Of a stretch of DNA of 64,000 bases, positions 45,764 through 58,005 are shown one piece after another. The notes beneath the pieces are model-generated. The model saw only the letters and a program-made list of their open reading frames with translations. It did not search any database and had not been told where the DNA came from. A program made the translations under genes and the position numbers. Source of the DNA: Dactylellina haptotyla (lineage: Eukaryota > Ascomycota > Orbiliomycetes > Orbiliales > Orbiliaceae); assembly GCA_031310005.1 (NCBI GenBank), contig CM062380.1:3782001-3846000 (forward strand), read 5' to 3'. Each line of letters starts with the position of its first letter. Within the stretch, counting starts at the first letter, position 1.

Positions 45764-48269
45764 TTAAGCTGTCTCCTGGAAAATGAGATTGTTAATCTTT
45801 CCAATAGCAATCGTTTGTCCCTGCACAGAAACTGTTAGCAATAATTCAATAGAGAATATATAGGTCTTCCGAAAATAACATACCTGATCTCTCAAAGTAA
45901 ACCGCCCCATCTGCGGGTAATCTTCAAACCGTTCAATACAGAACGGACTTCCACTGACGGTCTCCAATCTCGCAATGATACCCTGTCCCTTTTTGGCGAA
46001 ATTTGGTGGTTTCCTACTCTTCCTTCCGGTTCCCTTCTCCAACGCGTGTAGCAGCGCCTCAAACTTGACTTCTTCGATAGCAGCGTGCACGTGCATGACG
46101 CAGCTGAAACCCGCCGTCAAGATACTCTTCAAGTCAATGATGTGGATCTGTGCTTCGAACGCCGAGACGCAGTTCACGGGGCTCTTGACGGAGGAAAGAA
46201 CGTATCCTGGGAGGATATCTTCTTCTTCGACACCTCGGAGACGGAGGCGCACTTGGTCACCGCACATGGCGTGGGGGATTTCCTCGTCGGATTCCGAGTA
46301 GATAGCGGTGACTTCGGTTTGGACCCTGCCCGGCATCATGAGGATTTGCTGGCCCTTGGTGATGACGCCGGATTCGATCTTGCCTTCGGCCATGGTACCC
46401 ATATCCTATTCAAGTCCGAAGTATTAGTATTTATATATATATATATTCAGGTAAAAGAAAGTGACCATATACTTTATACTTGCCGCTGACTGGCATCATG
46501 AATGGAGCCTTCACTTTCCTGTCGAGTCCTTGCATGTTATCCAAGAACTCAAGCAGTCCAGGTCCATCGTACCACGGGCAGAGAGTCTTATCAACTCTAG
46601 ACTTCAAGCCCTGCCCTGTGAGCGCGGAAACGGGCATGCATGTAACATCTAATCGTGGTATTCTGTTAGTCTAAGTTTTACGGTTCGCCAAGAATTTTGC
46701 CATACCAGTCTTGGGGTTGTATCCAGTTCCCTTCAAGAACTGCAGGAGCTTGATGGTACACTCGTCATATCGCTCCTTGCTCCACTCCACCGTCGGGTCG
46801 TCCATCTTGTTCACGACAACGATCAACTTGTTCACACCTTGTGTCTTGGCGAGCACGGCGTGTTCTCTGGTCTGACCTCCCTTCTCAAATCCGGTTTCGT
46901 ACTCTCCCTTTCTCGCCGAGATAACCAGAATACCGACATCAGCTTGACTGGCACCACCAATCATGTTTGGTACGAAGGTCTTGTGCCCGGGAGCATCGAG
47001 GATACTGTATTTTCGTTTCTCGGTTTCGAAGAACGCGCGTCCGACTTCGACAGTCTTTCCCTTCGATCGCTCTTCCTTGGTCAAATCGAGAGCCCAGGAG
47101 AGATACCAAGACTCACGGCCTGCGTCTTTGGCGTCCTTCTTGAACTTCTCCATTGTTCTCTCGTCGACCATGCCGGTAGCGTAAAGGATGGCACCACCGA
47201 GCGAGGATTTACCGGCGTCGACGTGTCCGATGAAAATGACATTGACGTGTTCCTATCATCAATTCAGTTAGCTTAGTACTCCGAATTATAGAAAAGGTTC
47301 GAGAAGAAAAGAAAAAAGATTAATCCTCACCTTTCCGTACATGCTCGCCAGAGTTTCTTCGTCAACATCAGCCTCCTGCTCTTTCGCGACAGCATCGACT
47401 TCTCTCTTCTCCGGCACCTTCGCTGGTGGCGCTGGCGATGTGTTGCCGCTGCCACTGGCCTTCTTCGCTGTGCTGGCGGTCTTCTCTCCTGTGATCTTCT
47501 TCGCAGCAGTAGCCTTATTACCAGCCTCCGGCCCGGCCTTCTCAGCAGAAGCACCGGACGCCGGCGCCGTTGTGGTCTCTTTCTTCTCTGGCTTCGCCGC
47601 CGACGACGACGAAGACCCGCCAATTGTCAAAACCTTAGGCGCACCCCCTGTGCTCGCCGACAGGCTCTTTACCACCGGCTGCGTATCCGCTTTTGGCGCA
47701 GTTGGTGCCGCAGTTGGCGCAGGGGTAGTCTCCGGCTTCTTCTCATCGGCCTTCTTCGCTATCGAAGTCGGCTGAAAGCTCTGCTGCGGTTGTTGCTGCT
47801 GCTGTCGTCCACCATGTTGCTGCTGCTGCTGGAATCCCCCCTGGTATCCACCTTGCTGATAACCCTGATTGTAGTTTTGGTTGTATCCTCCACCTTGGTA
47901 GCCTTGATATCCGCCCTGCTGACCGCCGCCCTGATAGCCCTGATATCCTCCTCCACCACCACCACCACCACCTTGATAGCCTTGATATCCTCCCCCCTGG
48001 TAACCTTGATAACCTTGCTGGCCGTACCCGCCGCCGCCGCCCTGGTAACCGCCGTACTGTTGTGGGGCCGTAGTCCACGATTGGCCGGGGACGAAGGACT
48101 GCGCGCCGGGCTGGAAGGAGGCGGCGTTGAAGTTTGGTCTGAAGTTTTGTTGTTGGCGGGGTTGTTGCGGCGGGGCACCGCCTTGGTTGAGGTTCAAGTT
48201 CTGGGCCTGGGCGGTGACTTCCTCGGCCTCGTCCTCCCAGGAAGCTGGGGCGTTTGCATTGTTCGACAT
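45764..48269 (-). CDS. SUP35: Translation termination factor eRF3 (Sup35)
   Basis: A GTPase partner of eRF1 that drives peptide release at stop codons. Exons 48269-47331, 47252-46706, 46648-46473, 46405-45884 and 45820-45764 give 746 residues. Three regions show: an N-terminal Gly/Gln/Tyr/Asn-rich prion-like part (to ~residue 165, with GYQ repeats); a charged, Lys/Glu/Ala-rich middle (to ~313); and the EF-1alpha-like core with [37 protein letters not shown] and VSALTG motifs and C-terminal barrels ending GQTIAIGKINNL. The start is the Met of MSNNANAPASWED, 41 codons inside a longer open frame whose upstream part is probably leader. The first intron falls just before the core. HBS1, a paralogue, lies 15 kb away on the same strand. 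Confidence 0.96.
47829..48056 (-). repeat. GGYQGYQGG-type repeats in the Sup35 N domain
   Basis: Residues ~72-147 of Sup35 are imperfect repeats of GYQGYQGG and NQNYNQGYQQGG, ending in Gln runs, much like the oligopeptide repeats of yeast Sup35 in composition. The underlying DNA is repetitive and yields long false open frames in other frames and on the opposite strand. Confidence 0.85.
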
Positions 48270-49589
48270 GATTTCGGTATTAAAAATATCTTCTGCTTCT
48301 GCGCACGTCTTTGAAAATATCGATGAGGAGACGGCCGACGTATTAAAAAAGAACGTAGGTCTGCTGGCCGATGTCAGATAGTCGGTCAACACTGTTTGGT
48401 GGGGCTAAATTTTCTTTGGAACGCCAACTTGGGCAGGTCTGTGCTTGGGAAGGATCGAAAGATGGATACGGACCTCGAGCACCAAACCTGGCTAGCTCTT
48501 ATAGGCACTCCCGAATGTGCACCGGGCGAGATATCAGGTCCGTTATGCCAGCCGTGCGTACGGTCGAGGGGTCGTCAGAGAGAGTCGGATGTTGGTCAGG
48601 TTGAGTGCTGGGCGAGTCACACTGAGCAAGAAAAACGAAGCCTTTGACGTTGCCCGGCCTTGGCGTTTTCCTTTCTTTTTTCTCTGACGAGCAGAAAATT
48701 CTGCGGCAAAACCTGCCGCGAAGAGTAACTGATCAGTCGAGCCGGTTTGATGCCCACGATTGCCACGGTGTATTTGCTGTCGACAATTGGCGTGTTATTT
48801 TTGTATTCGCAGGGTTCTTATAACTCCAAAAGCAAGGGCACTGTGGTAATATCCAAATTAGAAATGGTCACTACAACTACATATCGACATTATACGACAT
48901 TGGTATATCACGATATTAGAAAGAACGATCAATCAATCTCACGAATAATTAATTATATTCGCCATAAAAGCTAAAGTCTGCACTTTTATTTTCCCGGTTG
49001 CGTACCAGGTCCGTATACCTAATACCCTCTCTGCCCTCATATATAAACAAGAATCGATGCATAAAAGAAAAGACCATTTTTGAATCGCTGTACAAATATG
49101 CATGCAGTAGTGTAATAACATTAAACAATAACAATTGAATTCGTGAATGGGAGTAGACGGACGGACGTATGAATGAACGAACGATGCGAGTCGGAGTCAG
49201 GGAGATGCAGGTAGGAGTGCAATGAGGGATAATAAATATTGAATGTGCAAGAAATAGAAAAATAGACAAGTTACTTTTGGTTGTTTCGTTTTTTTGGTCG
49301 TTTTTAATGTCCTGCCTCCCCCGAGTAATCTTGGTGATCAATGCGGTACATATAAATGAGAAGAGAAAAAAAAAAGGAAATGTTCATAAACTAATAAAGT
49401 CATAATTGGAAATGCGTAAAAGTCGGGTTTCATGCAGTGCGAAAATGCGATCCCCTACCAATCCTTAGCCTCCTCCTTCCCGGCCTTCATCTCAATATCC
49501 TCCTGAGCATGCCCCGCAAATTCCCCCTCCTTCTTTCCCCCTTCTTCTTCTTCATCTTCGCATGAGAAAACCGACGCGAGCCGAGACTT
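48270..49589. other. SUP35 promoter and SCP160 3' region
   Basis: No gene is supported. The part next to 48270 is GC-rich leader; the part next to 49590 is AT-rich, with an A-run at 49367-49374. Confidence 0.55.
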
Positions 49590-52500
49590 CTAATCTCCAT
49601 TCACGCGGCCCTTTCTTCTGCCACCGCCGTTTCCATTACCACCCTGGACCAACCCCAAGATGATATCCTTGGCCGCCTCAACACCCTCCTTGCTTCCCTT
49701 AATTACAATAGCCTCGTCGCTCTGCTCCTTGGGAATCGTGATCTTGCATCCCGTCTCCTTTCGGATAGAATTAACCTGGCTACCGCCCGGTCCGACGACA
49801 TATCGGTACTTGCTGGGGTCTGGCAAGAATAGATATCCAGTCGTGGTCTTTCCGCCCTCCTCATCGATCAACTTCTTCAACTCTTGAACAGCCTTGGCGT
49901 TATTGTCTGCGTCTCCGCGGAGGATCCAGTTGACCTCTCCAGTCTCACCGCTAGCTTCAGAGTTATCGACGATCTCCCAGGAGTGGCTAGAAGCACTCTC
50001 GCCGGGTTCATCGGTGATCAATGGAAGACCGGTATCAGCGGTCCTCTTTCGGCCCTGTTGACCCCCCTTGGGCTTCGGTGGCAACTCGCCGCTGAAACCA
50101 ATGTCAACATTGTATCTATTTCTGAACGTCCTAGCGAGAGCACCGCTATCGGAAATCGAGTGGTGAAGATGCTTTGGAACGCTAACGGTTTGCACATCCT
50201 GGTCCTTGGTGAGCTCGAGAATGTGCTCCTTGGCCTTTTCAACATCATCAGCACCGCCAATAATCTTGACACCAGTAGGTGTTTCTCCGTCGGGGCGCTG
50301 TCGTGGAATATCTACGGTGACCTTGAAAGTACTCTCGATCTCCTTGCGAACACTACCCTCGCGGCCGATGAGCTTCCTGTGCTTCTCGGTAGGAATCTCG
50401 ACAACGATGGTGACCTTGTCCTTCTCAGCGCTGATAATACTTTCAAGCTCCTTGATAATTTTATCAACGACGTCGGCGCTGCCCTCAACCTTGATGTTGT
50501 TATCGGAAACGTCGTGGTGTGGGAAGCGAACCATACGAGCTTGAGCGCTCTTATCGGATGGGCCACCACACTTGACAACAACCGCGTGAAGGGTTTGACC
50601 TATCAATATTTATTAGTAAGGTATTCTAAAATATGAGCGTTAGCGAAAAACATACCACCGGGTCCGATCAAGGCTCTGTGGAACTTCTTGTCAACATTCA
50701 ACATCTTGACAACTTGGTTCTCGACTTCCTTGGTGCTAGCTTGGATAGCCGCCTTAGCCTTGGCAACCTGGTCCTTGGTACCCTTGATCTTCACCTCCAC
50801 CATCTCAGCATCGGTAGATCCCTGTGGTGGGAGATCAATCTTCGCGCCGCTATCGTCACGGATCTGGTTGATCACCTTGCCTCCAGCACCGATGATGTGT
50901 GGAAGAACTCTGGCGGGGACAGAAAGGGTGGTAGAATGTCCGTGATCTTGTTCGTACTTGATAAGTTCCATAATCTCGTCCTTGACATCCTTAACACCCT
51001 TGCTGGGGCCCTTGAGCACAATTTCGTTCGCGGCTTGTGACTTGGCTGGGGCACCGGCACCGGCACCGGCATCGCTGGCCATATCGCTAGTATCATCGCG
51101 TCCGGCTTTGGGGAATTGGATACGAACAGAGTACTTGTCTTCGAGTCTCTTGACGAACTTGCCACCTTGGCCAATAATGGTGCGGTGATACTCTGGAGCG
51201 ACCATGACGCTGATCGTAGTCTCATCCTCCAACTTCTTACCCAACTTTTGGATGCGGTTCTTGGCTTCCTCGACGTTGGCCTTGATACCCTTGATGGTAA
51301 CGTTATCCTTATCAAGATCGATCTGAACTCCCAATTCATCCCGATACTTGCTGATGTTGCTTCCGCCCTTCCCGACAAGGTTCTTCTGGAACTTTTGTGG
51401 AAAGTCGAATGTAACGGTGTACGAGTTAAGCACCTCGTTATGTTTGGTATCCTCCACAAATTCGGTAATTCTCTTCGCGACGCGTTCGACTTCGGCAGAG
51501 GGACCCCGAATCGTGATAGTGTCGTCAGCGGCGGCTGCTTGCGCAGGCGTCAAGGGTTGCTGGCCAGGCTTGAGCTTTGGAGCACCGACGGTGACCTTGA
51601 CGGTAGCATCAGATCCACCAGTGAATGCGTTCAAAGTAGTTCCCTTCGGTCCCACAATCTTGGCGTGGTACTTGGCTGGGATGTTCAAGACCTTCGTCTT
51701 GAGGTCAGCCTGTTCACTAGCCGTCTTCTGAAGCAATTCGGTGACAGCCTGGAGAGCCGCAGTAGCGAGAGCTGCATCTGGAAGGCTTTGTGTTCCGGTA
51801 GGACCATCGTAGATAAGGACAACTTGCGAATCTTGGTCATCCTCGTCAGCAAAGAGAACCTCAACTCCGTGGTCTTCCTTGATCTTCTGGAGATTTCGGC
51901 CCTTGGCTCCGATAATATGTCGATGCAGAAGGGGTTCGATATCAGTATAACCAAGTCGGGTTGGAGGATGCGTGTTCACGATGTTAATAACTTCTTGCTT
52001 GGCCTTCCTCACATTATCCTTCTCTTTGCCCAGAATTTCAATCATGACTCCAGTGTTGAGGTCGTAGAGGACGTCCGTCTTAGGGAGCGACACTTGGACA
52101 TCGAAGAGGCTCTCAATGCGCTGGATTTCCTTGATCTTGCGGAAGTAACGGGCCAGGTCACGAGCATGTTGGCGTTGCATAGCAACCTCGTTGGAGAAAG
52201 CCTGAGCGTGGGCTCGAGCGATATCAATCGAATCGAAGGACATAGAGTTAGCCTTGTTCATAACAGCGGTAACACCATTGCCAATCTTCTCCTTGGGGCC
52301 GACAACAAGCACAGCATTGTGTTGGACGTGAGCTGGTGGGAGGACAACACTGCAGCCGGATTCCAAGAGAATATCACTGATAGCCCTTCCACGATCACCG
52401 ATAAGGAATCTATGTTGTGGCTTGGGGATATTGATAGAAATGCTCTCGAAGTCATTATGGAGCTGCTTGGCGTGCTTTTCAAGTCTAGCACGAGCTTCTT

Positions 52501-53923
52501 GGACAGCAGACTTTTCACCAGAAAGCATGATTGGAACTGGCGGTTCGCTGAAAGTCTTGGAGGACTCGGAAGTATGATAGAGCGGGATGCGAATTTTCAA
52601 ATCTTTGCCCTCCTCCATTTCGTTGATATTCGCATTGTGGGGTCCAGCAAGGAAGGGGAAGAATTGACCAGGGAATGCGGCGAATGGGAGCTTAACGTTG
52701 ATGTGAGAGGTCTAGCACAGCTTTAGTTAGTAATTAAAATTATTGGATATAGTTAATAGAGAAAGGACTCTCACCTTCTGTCCGACGATTTGCTGGATCT
52801 CGGCCTTGGCCATCTTAATACCATCGACATCTCCTTCAAGCGCTACTTCAACCATTTGCTCTTCCTCGGCAAATGGGTCCTCGACCGCCTCAGTCTCTTC
52901 GACCTGCGGGATCTGGACGCGACATCCGGTCCTTTGAGTAATTCCTTGGATAGTAGCTCCCTTGGGACCGATGATATGCTTCCTAGTGCTAACCGGAATC
53001 ATAATCTTGTCTTGCGTCTAATTCAGTTCAAGAAAACATGTCAGCTAGAGCTCTACGAATATTTCCAACCACGTTCAAGATTAGTGCGTAAACGGCGAAA
53101 GCCTCGGCGTGCGAAGCTAAGGTTTCAAGGCAACTCGCATATATGCAGGTACCCACCGCTTTGCGACGGCAGTTCGTATCTCAACCATTCTCACTTCACC
53201 TCACTTTATTCATCACAGATGCAAGATGGAAACATCGATTTAAGGATCAATAATGAAACTAACCTTCCTGCAGAGTTCGCGTCTAAGAGAGGTCTTAGCT
53301 TTCAAGACGGCGTCAGCTTTACCCTTCGTGATGAAGGTAAGCATTCCGGTGGAAGAGGAAGAAGCATTGATTTTCGCGCCAGTGTCCTTGATGATTGACT
53401 TGAGAATATCAGACAAAGGTCGCTTCAATTGGTCGCGAGGAATCTGATCGCCCTTGTCGATATTCATGATCTCGGTGACCTCCTGGGACATCAAGGGGAG
53501 CGTGGCCTTCGGAGAATGCTGGGCAAACGACGCGACGCTAGCGGGGACGGTGGAAGAGCCATTCATTTTTGCGCCCCAGGTTGGGGGAGGAGCTGGACCC
53601 TTGCCTTTACCCTTCCCGGGGCCTCCGGAGCCCAGTTCAGGGAAAAGTTCGGCAGAGTTGATATCGAAGACCTGCTGGTGCTTCTTTCCGGGGAGCGGAC
53701 CATCGATAATAGGAGTGGCTTGGCCGGTGGCAATAGCAGACTTGGAGCCTGGGTGCAAGAGGTCCTCCTCGTCGACAACTTCCTCGACGGTGGCGGTATG
53801 GGCGTGGAGCTTCTGCATCTTGGCGGCAGCGGACTCGGAAGACCCGCCGACGGGAGCATCAATTGCAACATCGGGAACGGAGTTGCCGTTGCCGTTGATG
53901 CCGTTGGTGGATTCGGTCGCCAT
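49590..53923 (-). CDS. SCP160: Vigilin-type multi-KH RNA-binding protein (Scp160)
   Basis: A polysome- and ER-associated RNA-binding protein that affects translation of many mRNAs. Exons 53923-53264, 53017-52775, 52711-50656 and 50599-49590 give 1,322 residues, somewhat longer than yeast Scp160. A disordered Ala/Gly/Pro-rich N-terminus (~150 residues) precedes a long array of KH domains. Intact GxxG loops are visible in IIGPKGATIQ, LIGDRGRAIS, IIGAKGRNLQ, IVGPKGTTLN, LVGKGGSNIS, IIGQGGKFVK, IIGAGGKVIN, LIGPGGQTLH, LIGREGSVRK and VVGPGGSQVN; at least three more units lack the loop. A Gly/Arg-rich tail ends the protein (GGNGNGGGRRKGR). Intron 1 (246 nt) is by far the longest in the gene. Long open frames on the opposite strand are shadows. 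Confidence 0.95.
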
Positions 53924-55616
53924 TGTTTCGATAGGGGGATACCGATGACGGTGGCGATTGAGCTATACCGTGTAGTGGTTCAACCTAGGGGGTACAGGCA
54001 CTTGGGTGTGTGGCGTGTTATCGAGTTGCTGACGACAGTTTTGCGGTATTGTCGACAGGTTCAATTGGGGAAACGGTGAGTGAGAGGAGCGGAGTGGGTC
54101 ACAGACTTGTGAGAGGAGTGGTATTTGGTGTAAGGGATAGATGGGGGAGGTGAAAAAGGGAGAGAGTGTGGGAAGGGTTGCAGAGAGGTTGAAGTAGCAC
54201 CACTCCGACAGCAGATTGGGTGTGAGAAACAGGCACACGCAGCAGCACTCAACAGCACTCAGCACACACCGCACACAGCTCTGAGGTATGTCTCTCGTCT
54301 CGCTGGCCTTTTCGCCTGCAGGCTGGCCCGGCGCTAACCAATTAATTAACTACCTTGCTTGCTGGCGGCGGAGTGTGGGAGTAGTTGTGCACCCTGGTCG
54401 GCCGAAGCCACCCAGCGAGCCAGGCGAGTTCGTTCTAGAAGGACCAAGAGCCTCGCCAATGCACGACGTAATATTACCAAACAACCGAGTTATTAAGTAT
54501 GTTGCATCGACGATACCGCTGGTATGTGCGCGTATGTGGAAGATAGGGGTTTCAGGCGCAAGGAATGAGGATTCGGACCGCCCTGCTGTGAAATACAATT
54601 CAAGGGAGGTTCTATCTTGATACTAAGAAGAAAGGGGGGGTTTGTTGATGTCGTTGACCGTCGTCACACGAGGCTTCTTCCACGCTGAGACACTCGGGCA
54701 ACTCATCGGCGTGTCCCTCTGGCGATCTGGCGGACGCAGCAACACGCCCTCTCCAGCGTAGGATCTCGTACAATTGCAATCAATTGCAATTGGCGCTTTT
54801 ACTTGGGTCTACTCGAGCATGCGTGAGTCTGCCATATTAGACACCTTTAATATCGCTCGCCCACGGACCAGAGCTGCATTGGCCATATTGCAATATTGGC
54901 AAGAGGAGCAGAAGCGAGATTATACGCCGTCGGCGAAAGTCTATTTGGTAAATTTAGCAGACTCTCGAGATCATTTGGCTCAGGCAGAAATATCAATATA
55001 TTACAAATCCAAATAGGGATCTCGAATGCGAACCTGTTGAGTTTACGTATCAAATGCACTTTCTAGTCAATATTGTAACATTTTACAATACAGAGAGACT
55101 CAATCTGCACGAACCACTGCACTGACAGAAACTGGAGTCCCGCGTGCGCCGCCAATATGCATATATGTCAAATCGATCAAATCGATCGTCCCTTTCTGAT
55201 TTTAACTGGGGAATCCTTGACCTCTCAGGTCTTTTCCCGTGGAAACGCTTCCCCTTCAACTAATCAGATGTGAGTGCTGCGCTGTCGCCTCTCTCCGACA
55301 GAGAGGTTAGAGTTGTCCCTGGCTTCATGCACTCTACTCGAAGTAAGATCCATTCTCAACACTTCGAACTTCCAACACAATTTGAATATATATTCGAATA
55401 TCGATACAACAATATGCATCGTGGTTTCTTATAAATATCTGCTGTATCGCCAGACGAGTTCTGATATTTTATTCTCTATCATCAGCATCCTCACCTTCTT
55501 TGGCTACCTCGCTCTCTTCTCATCCTCACTCGTTGTAAATCTTCAATCACAATCGTTACTCAAAGACCACAATCTTTCCGTATTATATATATATATACAC
55601 ATTCACACGATTCACA
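53924..55616. other. Divergent region between SCP160 and a secreted-protein gene
   Basis: On the SCP160 coding strand the first ~300 bp (53924-54280) are CT-rich, typical leader or promoter sequence. Nothing else is supported. A TATATATATA run sits at about 55584-55596, just upstream of the next start. Confidence 0.5.
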
Positions 55617-57126
55617 ATGTACTCCAAACTAGTATCTTCGCTTGTTATCGCAGGCGCTCTTCAAGTTTCCGCTGCACCTTTGCAGTTTGTTGACGATGCC
55701 GTACGCAATCCCAGATACAACCCAAACTGTCAGAATACGAATAGCTAACTGGATGGATTGATGTTATTAGATTACTAAGTCCTTCACCATCTTTGATAGC
55801 TTCACATCATCATCTGGTGCTATTGCCCTCCCATCATCATTTGGCCCGGAGACTTTCAGCGCGGGTGCCCTCCAGTCGGGTTCCACTGGTGTCGCAGGCG
55901 CAGGCCAGGTAACAGAAATATCTGGTGTCGCGAGCCAGATAACAAAAATAACTGGTGGTGCCGCCGGCATGTCGTGCTGTGAAAACGCAGCAGCGATCCT
56001 CAAAGGGAACGTCGCATGTGACCCAGCAAGCTGTGCCGCAGAGCTGACCGGTGTCGATGCGGCCGGAAATAATGTCACAGTCACCAAAATGACGTCCTCG
56101 ATCACTTCCGGCGGCCAGTTTGAAACCACTGAGATCACCTTCCCTGGCATGACCAAAGATATCAAAGATGTCAATGCGACTAAAGAGCAGCTCGCCGCTT
56201 TGAACCAGAAGATAGTCGAGTTGGAGGCTGCTAAAGCCGAGATGGAGAGGCTTCTCGCAGCTGGTGGTGTGTCCACTGTCGACGTTCCAAAGACCGGCTT
56301 CGTTCCTACCGACCCAACTCAGTTCTCCACCTTCTTTGTTAACTTTGTTCAGAGCTATGCCCGCTCCTACAGTGAGTTCATGAGAGTTCTCCCTTCATCC
56401 TAGACTTTAATATTAACGTAACCCCAGGTTTCATCGTTGAATACACTGGAACCGTTGTTACCGCAGCCTTCTCGCCAGCAACAATCACCCACCTTGACGC
56501 TAGCACCATCGACGGATTCTCCAATGTCGTCACACGTGCAGTTTTCGTCACAGCTGACTACAAGGCATTCAGTATGTACCAATCCTGTTACTCTTAGCAA
56601 TCAAAGTCCTAAATTCACTAACCACACTCCTACACCAGTCGCACACTTCGATGGCTTCGAATGGGCTCAACCTTTCGTGCAGGCTCTCAACGCCGGTTTC
56701 TCCGCCTTCACTCAAGCCGAAGATCTCTTCAGCTCCGGATCCGAGCAAATCACTGAGACCACCAACTCCGCTGGCGCTACCGAGCTGATCACCGGGTCCT
56801 TCTCCGCTGAAGCTGTTAACGGTTATTTCGCATCCAGCCTCAAGGTCGCCAACGGTATGCCCCCCATATCTTATCTCTCATACGCAATAAAATCGGTACT
56901 AACAGATCTCACAGATGCTATCATCCTCTCCGAGGACATCTTCGCCCTCTTCCTCGAGATCTTCGGTGTCCAACGCGCTGAGACCTTCATCTTCTCTGTC
57001 ACCCCATTCACCGCCCCAGTCACCGCCCCAGTGACCCCGCCAGTTGTCGCTCCAGTCACTCCACCAGTCGTTGCTCCAATCACACCGCCAGTCGTCGCCC
57101 CAATCACTCCACCAGTTGTCGCCTAA
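55617..57126 (+). CDS. Secreted or wall-associated protein with Pro-rich tail repeats
   Basis: I do not recognise the family. Exons 55617-55700, 55771-56371, 56428-56571, 56639-56854 and 56915-57126 give 418 residues. A signal peptide (MYSKLVSSLVIAGALQVSA) is followed by a Ser/Gly/Thr-rich part, a short CC-containing segment (MSCCENAAAILKGNVACD, with further Cys in DPASCAAEL), a coiled-coil-like helix (EQLAALNQKIVELEAAKAEM) and helical, Phe/Ala-rich segments. It ends in four copies of APVTPPVV or APITPPVV. All four introns are phase 0 or 1 with clear signals. Likely exported; no catalytic motif is seen. The Pro/Thr/Val tail looks like a glycosylated stalk. Confidence 0.8.
57025..57120 (+). 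repeat. Four 24-bp tandem repeats encoding AP[VI]TPPVV
   Basis: Four in-frame 24-bp units at the very C-terminus. Third-position differences between copies show that they are not brand new. Confidence 0.9.
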
Positions 57127-58005
57127 GCAGCTGAACATGAGACAAGGGTTTCGAAGAAGAATATGGATTACATCTTCAAGATCAATATCCACAAGTTTTT
57201 AGCGAGTATTTTCTACATTTCTATTAGCCAGCAATGATCCTTCTATCCTTTTTTCATTTTATTTTAATAACATGGACGATATTTGTAATCTTACATATAC
57301 CCTCGTTTATAACACATCGCCTCTATGGGCTGAACGAGGATGTCAGTCTATATATTTCTATAGACCTATAGTCAATATAATACAATAATAACTTAAACAA
57401 AAACCACTTTTCTCTTCATGACTTTTAAGCTTATTGGTAGGCCTAAGAGTAGCTATTTCACTCCAAATTTATACAATATTTACCAGCATGGTATCAAATA
57501 TAGTTGCGAAGAACCGGCAAATTGGACCCGAAGAAATGTGTGTTGTTCGACATCAAATCTTGGGAACGCTTGTTCAAATTGGTTGCGAGGCTAGCTTGAT
57601 CGAATTTGGGTTCTAGGCTGAATATCACACATAACTTTTCTACAAGATCCCTTAAATATATTGACTTACTTCACTCTGAGAATTCATCCTAGGTTATAAT
57701 GTTAATTGTACTTCCGTGCCTTCATGTATCTTATCATGCTGGGTTTTAATGCTAGGTGTCAAATGTTGTAACTCCCCATACTACCATGGACCGAAAATAT
57801 AAGAAAGAGAAGAGTGAAAAAAAAAGACCATCGCTATAAAAATGAATTCCAATAACAAAAAAGAAAAACAGAAAAAAGCAACCAAGGAATATAAAGAAAG
57901 AAAGAAAAAGAAATCGAAAAAGTAGCAAAAAGTGGACGTTCAAAGGTATAGAAAGGAAAGGTAATATGCAAAAAGTATAAGGGCATACAACACTCAACAC
58001 CATAA
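57127..58005. other. Shared 3' region of convergent genes
   Basis: AT-rich, with A-runs near 57818-57870; no gene is supported. It lies between the secreted-protein stop and the ZDS-like stop. Confidence 0.55.

Noticed and set aside
47790-48314. Long plus-strand and alternate minus-strand frames with Leu/Ser or Arg runs
   Set aside because: They are translations of the Sup35 Gly/Tyr/Gln repeats in wrong frames.
51116-52726. 536-codon open frame on the plus strand
   Set aside because: It lies exactly opposite SCP160 exon 3, whose KH motifs prove the minus-strand reading. The frame is a codon-bias shadow.
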